Positions 20,857 to 32,756 of a stretch of 64,000 nucleotides of DNA are shown piece by piece. How positions within the stretch are numbered: the first letter of the stretch is position 1; each line of letters starts with the position of its first letter. The notes beneath the pieces are model-generated. The model ran no database searches. It saw only the letters and a list, made by a program, of their open reading frames with translations, and was not told where the DNA came from. The DNA comes from Haliclona indistincta (Eukaryota > Porifera > Demospongiae > Haplosclerida > Chalinidae), in assembly GCA_964017065.1 (NCBI GenBank), contig OZ024791.1, positions 8,349,322 through 8,413,321 on the forward strand, written 5' to 3'. The translations under genes were made by a program, and so were the position numbers.

Positions 20857-23800
20857 GCTCGAATTATTAACAGTTTACCCAAGAATATATCAATAGCAGC
20901 AGGAAGCAATGTCACTCTTGAGTGCACTGGGGCAGGTGTTCCTATCCCTACAGTAGAGTGGAGTAATTCTGATGGTCCTGTATCAAATGATAGCTACCAA
21001 ATGGTGTCTCATAGTCCTGCAGTCAATCACACTGTCTTGTCGAAACTGTATTTTCCTGTCTTACAAATTTCTCAAGAGGGAGTGTACAGATGTAGTGCCG
21101 GAAACACTTCTGTTGATTTCAGAATTACAGTTCAAAGTAAGAGAATTATTCTTTTGAATCATGATACTTGTCACAAATGCAGTTAAAGCACAATTGCAAA
21201 ATATAGCTGGTAGCAGGACAGTAAATGGAACGGTCAACAATGCTGTGACGATCACTTGTGTTGCTGACGGACACCCTCTGCCAACTATTGGCTGGTTTAA
21301 AGATGGAGAAGAGTTGATAAACATCACCAAATATTTCCCAAGCAATGACGTTGGTAAAGGATTCCGTATGTCCAATTATCCCGGAATAATGCAAGTGACA
21401 AGCAACTTGATCATCCTAGACCTGCAAATTGCAGATAGTGGAACCTATATGTGTCAAGCAAACAGCTCAGGAACACCAGGAGACTCACTATCTTATCAAC
21501 TAACAGTATCTCCACCACCTCCACCAAGTAAATGAGTAGTATATGTGATAATGGGATCATAGTTGAGATAGAAACCTTTTCCATATATACACTCACCTTC
21601 AATGTGTGTCACAGTTTGTTTTACTCTCTCTCTCAGAGCCTTGTGATAATGTCAACTGTAATCATGGAACCTGCACTAACAATGGAAGACATGCTAACTG
21701 TACTTGCAATAATCGCTACGAGGGTTATAGGTGTGATAAGCGTGAGTTAAACTGCGCTCTACCATGCTCGCTTGCACTGGTATAATCTCACTGTAGCACC
21801 AACAAATGAAGGACAGATAAATCTAGAACCTGAAATAACAACTCACCCAAATCCAACGAGCGCTAGGCTGTTTCAAGGAGCCAACATGACATGCAGAGCT
21901 ACTGGGTACCCTGTACCTGATATTAACTGGTTTCGAGATGATGCAATTTTAACTAAATTTAAGAACCGTCAACAAATCATATTCGATCAAGTTGTTCTTG
22001 AAGACAGAGGCTTCTACCACTGTGAAGCAAACAACAGTGTGGGCAAAAAAATATCATCAACAGCACTACTGAACATAAGTGGTATGCAACATTATCAATA
22101 TTACTATTACCTATTCATTTTCCCCAGACATTATACAGTATAGAGCTGTTGTTGGCCCACCTTCTGCAAGGAGACGGCGACAATCATCAATTGACAATGC
22201 TATGCTGGATAGCGTGATTGAACAAGTTAGCAACTTCGTCCTTGTCAAGACTAAATAATTGTGTATGCTCATTATAGATCAAAATGATACTAAGTGGTGT
22301 TGAATATAGAGGTGCAAGATTTTTTTCTGCAGTTCGTGCAACGTAAGAATGTTTACGATGTTTTAGTTATACCATGTGTTGTCCTGTGCAGGGATTCTTC
22401 CACTATTATCATGACCTTCACATTAGCTAGTGTTAGCACTCAAGAACTGAAAACATTCGTGAATAGTCAGCTTGCAGCTCATAACGTGACAACTGGGAAT
22501 AATACTGCCCCCATCACTGTTTTTAGCAGATTTGGTAAGCACATCTCTCAGTTGGTTAATCAATGAGTGTTTTGGTTGGTGCTTCAACAGATGGCTGTCC
22601 TGTTACTACGACGATGATTCCACCACATCAATCGTCTAACTTTTCTATGAACATCTCTATCAACTGGCCAGAGAGCAATCTTGGTGAAAACGTCACTGTG
22701 GATTGCCCGTGTGGCAATCTCACGCTTGATTCAGATAGTTTAGTAGCTCATCATTTCTGCGGAGGGAACTTTCGTACAGGCGGTAGATGGGAAAAGCTAA
22801 TTGATACTAGGTGCAATGCAAGCGATATCTCACGGAAAATATGTGAATTATCTAATGTGAGTACCAACACTCTTTACTTGATCTATAATAATTATCCTTC
22901 TTGATAGAAACCACCCACTCAGAGACTAGATGGCTTGAATGGGATTTTTGCAAGCAATGACACCTCAAGCATGATTATGGATTTTGAAGTGACAGCTTCA
23001 GTTTCTCTGCTAGTCGACACGACTAGTCAGGCTATAGGCAATCAAACGGTATGAAATAACTACACATAATGCCAGGCTATCTATTATCTCTCCTACTCAG
23101 CTAAGCATGTCATATTTAAGAGTTGTTGACAGTATTGTGCAGTTAGAGCCGGTTCTTTTGGCACAGACACAAGAATCAGCCAACACATCATCCAGGTAAT
23201 GTTCAGCAAACATGCATACTCAGTCGCTAGTCAAACGACAGTCTTGGAATATTGCCAACCGTGATATTTTATCTATTTCTTTGATAGGTTGTTGGAAGGT
23301 ATCATGAATTTGGCTGAAAATCTTCCAATACCAGAAAACTCAACAGACCCCGTGATAATTACTGAAACAACGTTTGTAGTCTCAGTACAAAGAGTTGATC
23401 CATCTACTGTTCCTGCGGAGGGCCTCTCCTTCAACTCTAGTTCACTGATATTCAATCGAACAGCGACCACACCTGTCGACAGCACTGCTACTGTTCTGCT
23501 TCCACTGAACATTCTGAACAGCACTAACAACACTCGTGTTGCTTTCTCACTGTTTCTGACAGACAGTCTGTTTATAAGAAGAATGAAAGAAGAACAGCAA
23601 CAAGAAACAGTCGTTGGCAGCGTAATTCTCTCAGCTTCAATTGTTGGGGAGACACTAAGAAATATCGCTCCTCGTGTGAAACTAGTTTTCACGATAAACA
23701 ACGTGAGTGAACAGCATATTCCATCATGTAGCTATCTAGTAGAGGATATGTCATCTGTGTGATGTGTGAACTTACCTTGTCACACTTTGTTGTCTTTCAA

Positions 23801-24080
23801 CAGGACAGCAATGGTACATCACCTAATTGCAATTTCTGGAATCAGACACTTGACAGTAAATAATTTACTTTCAAGTTTGTGTAAAATCATGTCTATGTCT
23901 GTTTGCATGCAGTGGGTTATGGTAATTGGTCAGAATATGGATGTGAAACAGTCTATAATATGAGTGAACCTGATGCTGGTGTGACTTGTCGCTGCAATCA
24001 TTTGACTAGTTTCGCAATACTACTGGTCAGTTTGAAACTATGTACATGCAGTCTTTTAACTTCTGAATGTCTTTTAACTT

Positions 24081-24141
<61 letters not shown>

Positions 24142-25445
24142 ATGTTGCTCCTGTAGATTCCAGCAATTCTGAAGTTGAAAAGGCTTTCGAAGCTATAACT
24201 TATATTGGTATCAGTATCTCCATTGTATGCATTCTGATCACCATGGCAACCTACATCTCAATCAAGTATGCCTGCACTGGTGTTCATACCTCTGTATCAA
24301 CATGTCCTTCTTTTTTCAGGAAACTAAGGACCAAGGATCAAGGGCAGCTTTTGCTTTTGCTGTGTTTTGCTCTGCTTGGACTCTACGTGACGTTCATACT
24401 GGCAGGACTGGACTTTATTAAGCATGTGGATGGTGTGTGTGTAGCCTTCTCTTCATTGATCCAATACTTCATGTTGGTCACCTTCATGAGCATGTTGGCT
24501 GAATCAGTCAATCTCTATATGAAGCTTGTTGTGGTACTTGGTAGTCAGATAAACTACTATGTCATCAAGGCATACATCGTTGTCTGGTGTAAGTATGCAA
24601 CTAAAAAATAAACAATATGCACTATTTTTCTCAATCTAGTGATTCCGATCTTTATTGTGTTGCTAACTCTCATTCCCGGAATCAAGGACTATCATAATGA
24701 TAAATTGTAAGCAGTTACATAAGAATAACATCATTTTTCATCAATTTTCCTATAGCTGTATACCTCGGCAAGTTCCCTTCTACATCGGCACGATTGTTCC
24801 GGTCGTAGTAATCTATCTCTTCAACTGTGTTCTGTTTGTCATAATATTTGCATCACTGATCAAGAAGAGTCGTCAATCAAAAAACAAGAATGATGAATCC
24901 GGAGGCAACAAAAACTACAAACTAGTCAAACAACAGTTTATAGCAGCATTGTCACTTGCTGTTCTGTTTGGGCTCGGATGGGGCTTTGGGTTCTTGTCTA
25001 CTGGAGCTTTTAAGGAAATTGATCCTTTTCGGCGAACCATGGAGATTATTTTCATCTTTCTAACGTCATTCCAGGGGCTCTTTGTGTTCCTCTTCCAATG
25101 TGTCTATTCCAAGGCTGTTCGTGATATCTGGGTAGGCTGGTTTAGTAGAGTGGTGCTGAAGAGAGCTGTAACTCGCAGAACTTCTAACTTTACATCGACT
25201 ACCTCTAAAGCAAGGAAATCCGAGACGCTTCTTTCAAATCAACAAGGATCAAATGCAAGAAACTCCTACACTGACAAAAGAGGATCAAATTCAAGTAACT
25301 CCTGTATTGAAATGAACAGTGAGTTGTGCACCTCAAAATAATTATAGGCTCTGCAATTTAACTATTGTTTCCATTGACAGGTAAAGACCAATCAGGATCA
25401 CCTGAAAAGTCTCCAGAAAGCTTTCAAGAGACATCCTGCAACTAA
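18834..25445 (+). CDS. Adhesion GPCR with eight Ig domains, EGF, SEA, GAIN/GPS and 7TM (copy 2)
   Basis: Tandem paralogue of the gene at 2580 with the same exon order: signal peptide exon 18834-18912, Ig exon 18966-19295, Ig exon from 19353, and so on to the last exon at about 25381-25445 (TAA). It has one Ig exon fewer, because copy 1 carries the 11455 and 11842 pair where this gene has only the exon at about 20858-21136. The EGF exon at about 21638, RRRR-containing linker, SEA-like module, GPS (WSEYGC...CRCNHLTSFAIL) and 7TM are present. All introns are short (intron 2 is 57 bp; one near 21137 is 46 bp). The tail differs from copy 1 by several substitutions and a short deletion. Confidence 0.87.
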
Positions 25446-25724
25446 AGATCATGTTATACATACTGGCGCTGACATTTTTTTATTGTGCATTAGTGAACCT
25501 GTCGTGAATATTTTACTATCACCTATTGAATATTGAACAGTGAATATTTGTATTTTTGTAAATAGTCACTAAAATAATGCTGAGTGAGTAGTCTAAGCTG
25601 CTCTGTTCTTTCCTTCTCATGCTCCACCCGTGAACATTGCCATTGTAATTATTGTCTAACATCTAAAACTTGTATAATGCACTATACTATAATGTTACTG
25701 GCATTAAAATACTGTCTATTGGTA

Positions 25725-25855
25725 AAATCAGTGATGTTAGACCAGTTGGGAGAGCTGTGAAGGTCAAAGATAGGCACAGCCAGTATTATTGGTAAAATCA
25801 GTGATGTTGGACCAGTTGGGAAAGCTGTGAAGGTCAAAGATAGGCACTGCCAGTA
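25725..25855. repeat. Approximately 70 bp tandem duplication in last SLC13 exon
   Basis: The phrase TTGGTAAAATCAGTGATGTT...GAGGTCAAAGATAGGCAC... wait-free reading: two consecutive units starting TGGTAAAATCAGTGATGTT occur at about 25720 and 25791, each followed by GTCAAAGATAGGCAC. The remnant copy at 17100-17175 has only one unit, so the duplication arose in the intact gene after the segmental duplication. Confidence 0.75.
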
Positions 25856-28252
25856 TGTTGATGGAAAGGTTCAGTATTAGAACACAAATGATGTTCATCA
25901 CAATTCCTGCCAGTGCCTACAAAATTAGGTTCATCATGCAAAATTTGGCTCATTCTGTACCAAATTTACTCACCATGTCATAGACTTTTAAGTTACCATA
26001 TGCAAAGACAATGGCGTTGGGAGGGGTTGCTACCGGCAACATGAACGCATATGATGCAGCAATACTGGCTGGAATCATCAGATACAACGGATTGATACCC
26101 AGAGACACTGCCTGCAAGTACAATAGAGCAGTTATCATGAGGTAGGAATTCAGTGCTGCACTGAGCTGACCAGGTTAGCTAAGATAGGCAGTAGTAGTGT
26201 GGAAGTGGCTGCGTTTGAAACAAACTCAGTCACAAACACAACCAATGCAGTCAAAAACAAAACTATGACCGGTATTGGGAGATTGCCTAGTCCATGAAGA
26301 TGCTCGCCCATCCAACAAGAAAGACCCGATGTCTATCAGAAAAAAAGTGATTTAAATTTGCGGCCCATGATAATGCACTGACATTAGCTGCTTTAGCTAT
26401 AGCAAATCCAGAGCCTTGTAATAGAATTACACTCCACTGTAAATTAACTTGTACAGTCTTCCAGTCGAGTAGATAAGGATGCTTGTCATCGTGACTAGTA
26501 CCTGAAGAAGATAGTGTATCTGTATGATTATAATTACGCTAGTGTACTGACCTGGTCTACAACAGGTTAACTTTGATGGTATCAGAAACATGAGGAACAC
26601 AATGAAAATTGCTGTGCTTGAATCTGTGAAATAGCTGTGAGAAGAAAAAAATATAAACAGCCTCATCTTCTTGTCTCTCTCTCTCTCGCCTTCTTCCACT
26701 GCTATCTTTCTGAAATACCTCACCCCAGCCTGGTATGACTTTTGGTTCTCTCAGCAACCACAGCAGTGCCAGTATGACAAAACAGCACATGACAGCTACT
26801 TCTGCAAAACTAGACAAAAGGCGGTATACAACTGTTCTGAGACGCGATGCGTTCTGTGATGGTACCTCCAAGAGCCAAGTGCTCTATATTGCTGTCTGAT
26901 GACATTACGAGCAGTGGAGTTAGACAATTCATTATCATTGGTTTTCAACAGCTTCAATTTACAGCAGCCAAAGCTAAAAATAAACTTATATTGAGAGGTG
27001 ATCGATGCATGCATGCATGGAGACCATACCAGTCGTCACAGAATATGAAGCTAAGATAAGCCCATGCTGTCAACAAGCACACTATCATAGTTGGAGTCGC
27101 AAAGGCAAACCACTGCCCAAAACTGATTCCTGGACTCTGAGGAAACAGACTGAAATAGAGAATGAACAAGTTAAGCACAGTATAAAGTCATGTATCCATT
27201 ACTTGAGCACATCTCCAGCAAGTATTCTAACTGAAGCAGATCCCGTGAGAGTAGCGGTACTGCCAATACTGGCTGAGTATGCTATGCTTATGTACAGGCC
27301 CTTGGTTAATCGTTTGAATGATCCTGATTGAGCGGGTTCTGAGGAATCATCAACCTGTGGTGTTGTAGTTGGGCAGCTTTCGCCATTTTCACCTCCATTT
27401 ATTGGTTCCTCCTCTGAAATGCTATTGCTGTTATCTGCCATTCTAATGTACTGACGTCTTGAAGTATTCTCATCAGTAGTGTCTTCGGTACCAGGTTGGG
27501 ACAGAGGTCTAGTGACTTGATTGTGATGTATCCCCATCAATACAGACTTGGCTATTGGTAGCATCATGGCGGTAGTAGCTGAGTTACTCATCCACATTGA
27601 CAGAAATGCTGAAGTACACATGAACCCAAGCATTACCCTATAAACAATTACACAAAATAAGAAGAGATTAATTACATGTATCGGTATACCATTTTGGTTT
27701 CGATCCCACAACGAGAAGGACAAGTAGTGCAATTCTCTTGTGTACGTTCCACTTCTCTATAGCAACAGCAACGATGAGACTGGCCATGGACAGCATGTTG
27801 ATGTCATTGTAGTAGCTACTGGCCGTGTCGTCAGCATTGAGCACTCCCACTGCTGGGAACAGCACAATAGGAAGTAGAGCAGTCACTGCCAATGGCACGA
27901 CCTCAGTGATCCAGTAGACAACGATAATTGCTACGGCATAGGCTGTCCAGCTAGCCTGCGTGGGTTGAGCAATCAACTTCAATTACATGTAGCTGCATGG
28001 ACAGCCTTACTTGTCTCGATTCGGTCCAGAAGAGCGGGAGAAAGAGCAACAAGATAGGAGTTATGGCTACCACAGTGTGTTTCCACCATCTTTTAACCAA
28101 TAAGAGTGTTGCTGTTCTAATCAACGAGATTCGTCGCACTACAACTGTGAGAAAACTAACAATAATTCAACATTACTGTCATTTACAAGCACCGCACCCA
28201 AGGTTGATTCTTTACTAGCCTGTAGACTGTTCGGATGATCGTCGCTCGCCAT
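25764..28252 (-). CDS. SLC13-family sodium/anion cotransporter
   Basis: Twelve exons on the minus strand: 28252-28216, 28144-28011, 27955-27690, 27637-27203, 27149-27030, 26973-26866, 26809-26724, 26623-26552, 26501-26383, 26332-26171, 26111-25974, 25916-25764. The ATG at 28252 gives [12 protein letters not shown] and then the first helix. DASS/SLC13 landmarks are [62 protein letters not shown] and [14 protein letters not shown]. The family couples Na+ to dicarboxylate, citrate or sulfate uptake; the substrate cannot be read here. The splice between 26724 and 26623 is the least certain. A tandem repeat of about 70 bp (25725-25855) brings a TGA at 25766-25764 and shortens the C-terminus. Confidence 0.85.
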
Positions 28253-28493
28253 TACCATGTATATAGCTTCCTGATCGTATTGGCTCTGAAATCATGTGCA
28301 AAGACAGTTATGGTTTGGCTGTCAGCAACTAAACACATGACAAATTCTACTGGCTACGAAAGTTATGTGGTCGACTAGTGACACTCTAAAGTCTATGGAC
28401 ACACTGACTAATACTAACTACACAGTACTGCACGATATCTACTAAATCTAAAATAATGAGTTCCTTATTGTGCTGACTGCAGCTGGATCTGGA

Positions 28494-30404
28494 TCAGTTG
28501 TCAAGGTGAGGAGTGCTGTCATATATATTCTCGAACCTAGGATCAGTCACGCACAACTCTTCGTCTGTCTGCATGCATTTCTTGGCAGTTTCATAGTCAG
28601 CTGGGCACTCTTGCTGCTGCAGATCCTCCTGAAGACGAGTGGTGCCATCATATGTTGGATTATCCAGCAGAACTGTCTCTGATCCAGATATAGCTGACAG
28701 CTGCGTAGCAGTGCTATTCAGAAAATATTGGGATCATACATACATGTATGCCTTTGCTAACCTGTTATTTTCATCCGCAGATTTTATTTTTTTAGTGCAG
28801 AGCACGACCACACAGATGATCAGTAGAGATAAAATAATCAGTGCTACTAATACCAGTCCTCCTATGATCGAAGTAAATGGAAACTGTTTTGGCAAGGCTC
28901 CCGGGGTATTTGCTGGTACAGTCATCATTGATTGTGTTGGTGGACTAGATGACTTCATTCTAGCGAATGTTTCTGTTTTAGGTGTGGTCTTGATAAGACG
29001 TAGATGATTATCCGATAGACCCATAGACGAGGATAAAGTGGAGATAGTAGCACTAGTAGAAAATGCTGTCGTTTGAACGTTTGTGCAATTTTCTTTACTG
29101 CTGCTGCCTTTTTCCTTGTTTTTCAGAGTCACGCAGCATCTGTACAGAGTGTCTGGATCCAGTCCATTGATGGTGACCGTATGTGTGTTCTGCAGAGAAC
29201 CGCTGAGAGAGACAGTGTTGTGTCCAGAGCTACTGCAAGAGACAGTGAACGAGTCAGAGCTGTCGTTAGACTGGATGACCCAAGACACCCTAGCTGCTGT
29301 CGGTGAGAGAGAGATGACATCCATTTTCTCTGCACCATTAGGAATACCTACAATAGTGTTATACGCAAATAAAGAGAATAGTGAAAATCTCACAGGTTTT
29401 TACACCCTAATGTAAGGATTCTTAAATTGTTTGATCATGCATAGTGTCAACTATGACTCATAATGACACTCACCGCCACACATCACTCCAGAGAGATTCT
29501 TGCACTCATGCGCAACAGGTGATTGCAACCAGCTGCTGCGACACTCAGCCAATGTGTTCTCAGTGCCTCCACAGGTATACTGTAGATGTAACATTGGCTC
29601 GGTTTGGTTAGCACTAGGCAATTTCACTGCCTTCGTCTCTATAATGATAAGTGAACTACTATGCTTTGTTAGTTAAAGCAGTCTCACCAAAAGTTGGTAA
29701 TTTCTGTTGGCGGCAGACGACAGCTGCCTGTGCATCTGTCCAAAAGTCTCCACAGACATATCCCCAGCTATTATCATAGCACACTTTCACTTCACCTGTA
29801 CTGCTCAACTCGACCTTTCCAGACTCACACACTTGTGCAGCACCTGAAAAATGTACAATATAACATCTCTGTAGAATGTAACTAGCCTTGAGAGTATAGA
29901 TCACAGCTGGTTATCTTAGCTCCTACAGTGCAAGAGCTGTCAGTAGTGACTGTAGCCGAGCATTCCACCAGCCGTTCTTCATATGACGAGCAGTAAGCTC
30001 TTTGTACCATAAATTTGGTAAGAGAACGCGGTGATGTCAAGATACCTGTATCAAAAAAAATTAATTTTAAAATGATAAATACATCACATACTGGAGTTTT
30101 CTTTGTTGACTTGTCTGCAAGCCACCGTCTCTTCCTTTGATGTCCATAACTCTTTTCGCCCTCCGGGTGACATAGAGCAGATGTCCATCCAAATTCCACC
30201 AATGCACAGCTGCACATAGCCTGTCACAGCTCGAGTCTGTGTTCGTGTCCTCAAATATTGTGCACCAACCAATTGAATTTCTCCATCTCGGCAGCCTGTA
30301 TGAATGAAATTCAGCAAATAAATCATTCAAATGGTCATACCTTCGCTTGTGTTGCACAACAGGAGACCAGAGAACAGCACAGCTATCACGAGGTACCACA
30401 TCAT
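28494..30404 (-). CDS. Receptor: signal peptide, two SRCR, FN3, TM, tyrosine-motif tail (receptor 1)
   Basis: Exons 30404-30341, 30295-30092, 30045-29887, 29843-29688, 29638-29474, 29347-28762, 28713-28494. Signal peptide MMWYLVIAVLFSGLLLC. Two SRCR domains are each split over two exons (first half with C.GGIWMDIC and VACRQ; second half ending C...C). Then an FN3 module (LSPTAARVSW...LDPDTLYRCCV), a Ser/Thr stalk and a TM helix (IIGGLVLVALIILSLLIICV). The cytoplasmic tail has NPTYDG, YETA and FENIYDSTP. The exon at 29887 uses a GC donor (AAG|GCTAGT). SRCR receptors are typical of sponges and deuterostomes and usually serve recognition or scavenging. Ligand unknown. Confidence 0.83.
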
Positions 30405-30720
30405 GGAATTGCACAATGCTGGTGTGACTTTTGAAGCACTTCAACTCATTTTATACCTTTCAAACGCTCACGTGCACTCAATGATTATCACATGCTTCCG
30501 GTAGCAACGGGATTTATAACACCAGTTATAAAGTTCACTGTCTTCATACATATAACTATAGCAAAGTGTGTGACATTCATGTACAAAAGTCAGTTTCTGA
30601 TCATCCTCCGATTGTGTGATTGAAAGACAACAGTGACAATGCATGAAGGGAATATTCACTTCAGCACTGCAAGTGCTGCAAATTTGTGTAATCTTAGCTC
30701 CAAAACTTTGTGATAATTAT

Positions 30721-31575
30721 TCAAAATAAGAGCACTTTATTAGAAACCATGCTAGTTATCAATAATGTACCGTCCACACCGATAGCTACATCGCTACTGA
30801 ATATGTCCAATCTTTTGACAAGCACTCCAAATGGACTGTATACCAGTACGTTAGCAGGCATCATGTAATCAGCTATGACATAGCTGTTCCCATAGTCAAC
30901 AACAAATCCTCCAATAATGCCGACTTCTTTGAATGTCAGCGTTTTTATCTCTTTCCCTCTACTGTTGTGAACTTGGATCTTTTTGGGCTGATCAGCAATG
31001 TACAAGTTCCCATAGCGATCAAATGAGAGACCTCCTTTGCCATTGGTAATGTTGAATCGTTCAATTTCTTTGTCATTGTAGAAGACAGCAACAACTTTTA
31101 GTGGAGGAATAGTGACGAAGAGATACCCTTTGCACCAAACCATCTGATCATAGAAAAAGACGTCATCGGAAATGGAAGTGAGATAGTCTCCATTGATTGT
31201 ATACTTTAAGAGTCTTTTTGATCCCAGGTCAGAAATATAGATTGCTGAGGCTCCGAATGAGCATTGCCTTGGCTGCGATCCTGGTGGTAGAACAGCAGTC
31301 CTTATCAAATCTCCTTGAGGATCAAAAATGCGAAATTTATTCTTACTGTTAAAAGAAATAACAGCAAATCGTCCGTTTTGAGCAACACAGATTCTGTGTG
31401 GTTGTGGAACAGGTATAACTCGTTTGGGTTGAGTGACATTTACGGTAGCGTAGTTAGGTATGACGTCACCGATCCCGCACCAAGAAGATCCCGACCCGCC
31501 ATTTTGTTCCACCGGCAGTGCAATAACCATGGCCGCAGCTAAGATCAGAGTTACAGAAAGAATAAGCTGAAACAT
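30721..31575 (-). CDS. Secreted NHL-like beta-propeller protein, intronless (propeller A)
   Basis: A single exon of 284 residues with signal peptide MFQLILSVTLILAAAMVIA. Repeated blade-like motifs follow, e.g. ICVAQNGRFAVISF, FRIFDPQGDLI, IYISDLGSKRLLKY, LSFDRYGNLYIAD, ending VAIGVDGTLLITS. Spacing of about 40-45 residues suggests a six-bladed NHL or SMP-30-like propeller. The ATG lies 168 bp from the ATG of the paralogue at 31743 on the other strand. Cysteines are few (SSWCGIGDVIPNYA near the start is shared with the paralogue). Function unknown. Confidence 0.8.
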   Translation of the reverse strand: MFQLILSVTLILAAAMVIALPVEQNGGSGSSWCGIGDVIPNYATVNVTQPKRVIPVPQPHRICVAQNGRFAVISFNSKNKFRIFDPQGDLIRTAVLPPGSQPRQCSFGASAIYISDLGSKRLLKYTINGDYLTSISDDVFFYDQMVWCKGYLFVTIPPLKVVAVFYNDKEIERFNITNGKGGLSFDRYGNLYIADQPKKIQVHNSRGKEIKTLTFKEVGIIGGFVVDYGNSYVIADYMMPANVLVYSPFGVLVKRLDIFSSDVAIGVDGTLLITSMVSNKVLLF

Positions 31576-31742
31576 CTTTTAATAGAGGCAGAATCCGGCT
31601 CGGCGACAAGAAAGGCTCACACCTGCCGCAGCATACTTGCCAACCGCATCGCTTCCTCGGCTACCGATACCTACAGGACTAGCTTCCTCTCAACTAGTAC
31701 TATAATTATTTGTTGTACTGGTTAAAGTCTACTTGTTGAGGC
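31576..31742. promoter_or_regulatory. Bidirectional promoter between two propeller paralogues
   Basis: The 167 bp between the two start codons must hold both 5' UTRs and both core promoters. I see no clear TATA box on both sides, and parts are moderately GC-rich (CGGCTCGGCGACAAG, CGCATCGCTTCCTCGG). The role is inferred from position. Confidence 0.5.
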
Positions 31743-32588
31743 ATGCACGTTGCTCAAATACTTTTGCTGGTGGCAGCAATTCCCACGGCAGTACGCGCTC
31801 ACTCCACTCATTGGTGCGGGACTAGTGACGTCATCCCGAACTACGCGGAGCTCACTCATCCAAAGAAGGTGCTCTCTATTCCACAGGCGCATGGCATCTG
31901 CGTAGCCCACAACGGAAATTTTGCTATCATATCATGGAACACTGACCAAAAATTCAGGATTTATAATAGCCAGGCAAGTCTACTGAAAACAGCTGTTTTA
32001 CCGCCTGGAAGCAGACCGGATGATTGCGCATTTGCCCCCTCCGGGATCTATATATCAGATCCAGCATCCAAGAGACTGCTGAAATATTCTACCAGAGGAG
32101 TCTTCATTAAAGCAATTTCCACATTCGTGTACTATTACAACCGATTCACCTGGTGTAACGATTACCTGTACGCTACCATTCCACCTCTAAAGAAAATAGC
32201 AATATTTTACAATGACAAAGAGATCCAAAAACTTGACATAAAGACAAAAGAGATAGTGTCAGCCAGAGGTGGATTAGCATTTGATACTCATGGAAACTTG
32301 TACGCAGCACTTCCACCGAACAAGGTTCAAGTTTTCAACATTCACGGAAAACCCAAAGACGTTCTAGTTTTCAATGAAGTTGGTGTAATAGACGGTTTAG
32401 TGATCGACTATGGTAATAACATGGTAGTTGCTGATCGCATGTCGCCAAGCAGTGTGAAGATTTTCAGTCCTTACGGAGTCCTCATCAAGAAAATAACCGG
32501 ATTCAATTTTACATCCGATGTAGACATTTCAGTGGACGGTGGTCTAATGGTAGCCGACTGGGTGGAGAGCAAGCTGTACTTCTTTTAA
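31743..32588 (+). CDS. Secreted NHL-like beta-propeller protein, intronless (propeller B)
   Basis: A single exon of 281 residues, head to head with propeller A and about half identical by eye: shared WCG.(S/G)DVIPNYA, KRLLKY, TIPPLK..A.FYNDKEI and YSPFGVL / FSPYGVL. Signal peptide MHVAQILLLVAAIPTAVRA. Blade motifs such as ICVAHNGNFAIISW and LAFDTHGNLYAA. No intron, unlike every other host gene around. Ends ...SKLYFF, like the KVLLF end of propeller A. Confidence 0.8.
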   Translation: MHVAQILLLVAAIPTAVRAHSTHWCGTSDVIPNYAELTHPKKVLSIPQAHGICVAHNGNFAIISWNTDQKFRIYNSQASLLKTAVLPPGSRPDDCAFAPSGIYISDPASKRLLKYSTRGVFIKAISTFVYYYNRFTWCNDYLYATIPPLKKIAIFYNDKEIQKLDIKTKEIVSARGGLAFDTHGNLYAALPPNKVQVFNIHGKPKDVLVFNEVGVIDGLVIDYGNNMVVADRMSPSSVKIFSPYGVLIKKITGFNFTSDVDISVDGGLMVADWVESKLYFF

Positions 32589-32756
32589 CTAAGACACTTT
32601 ATTTGCAAAATAAATACAACAATAAATAAGATACGTGACTGTATGACATAGTGCTAGATGGATGTGACGAGATGTCAGATGAATGTATTGGTGAATATAC
32701 ATTATATGAAAACTGGTATCTGCTGCAGTCAATGACACCTTGGGCGCGGAGTGTAT

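Noticed and set aside
26427..26723. Read-through of SLC13 exon 7 into a Glu/Arg-rich segment
   Set aside because: The segment is a translated TCTC repeat; a GT donor at 26723 and CAG acceptor before 26623 restore the family pattern.
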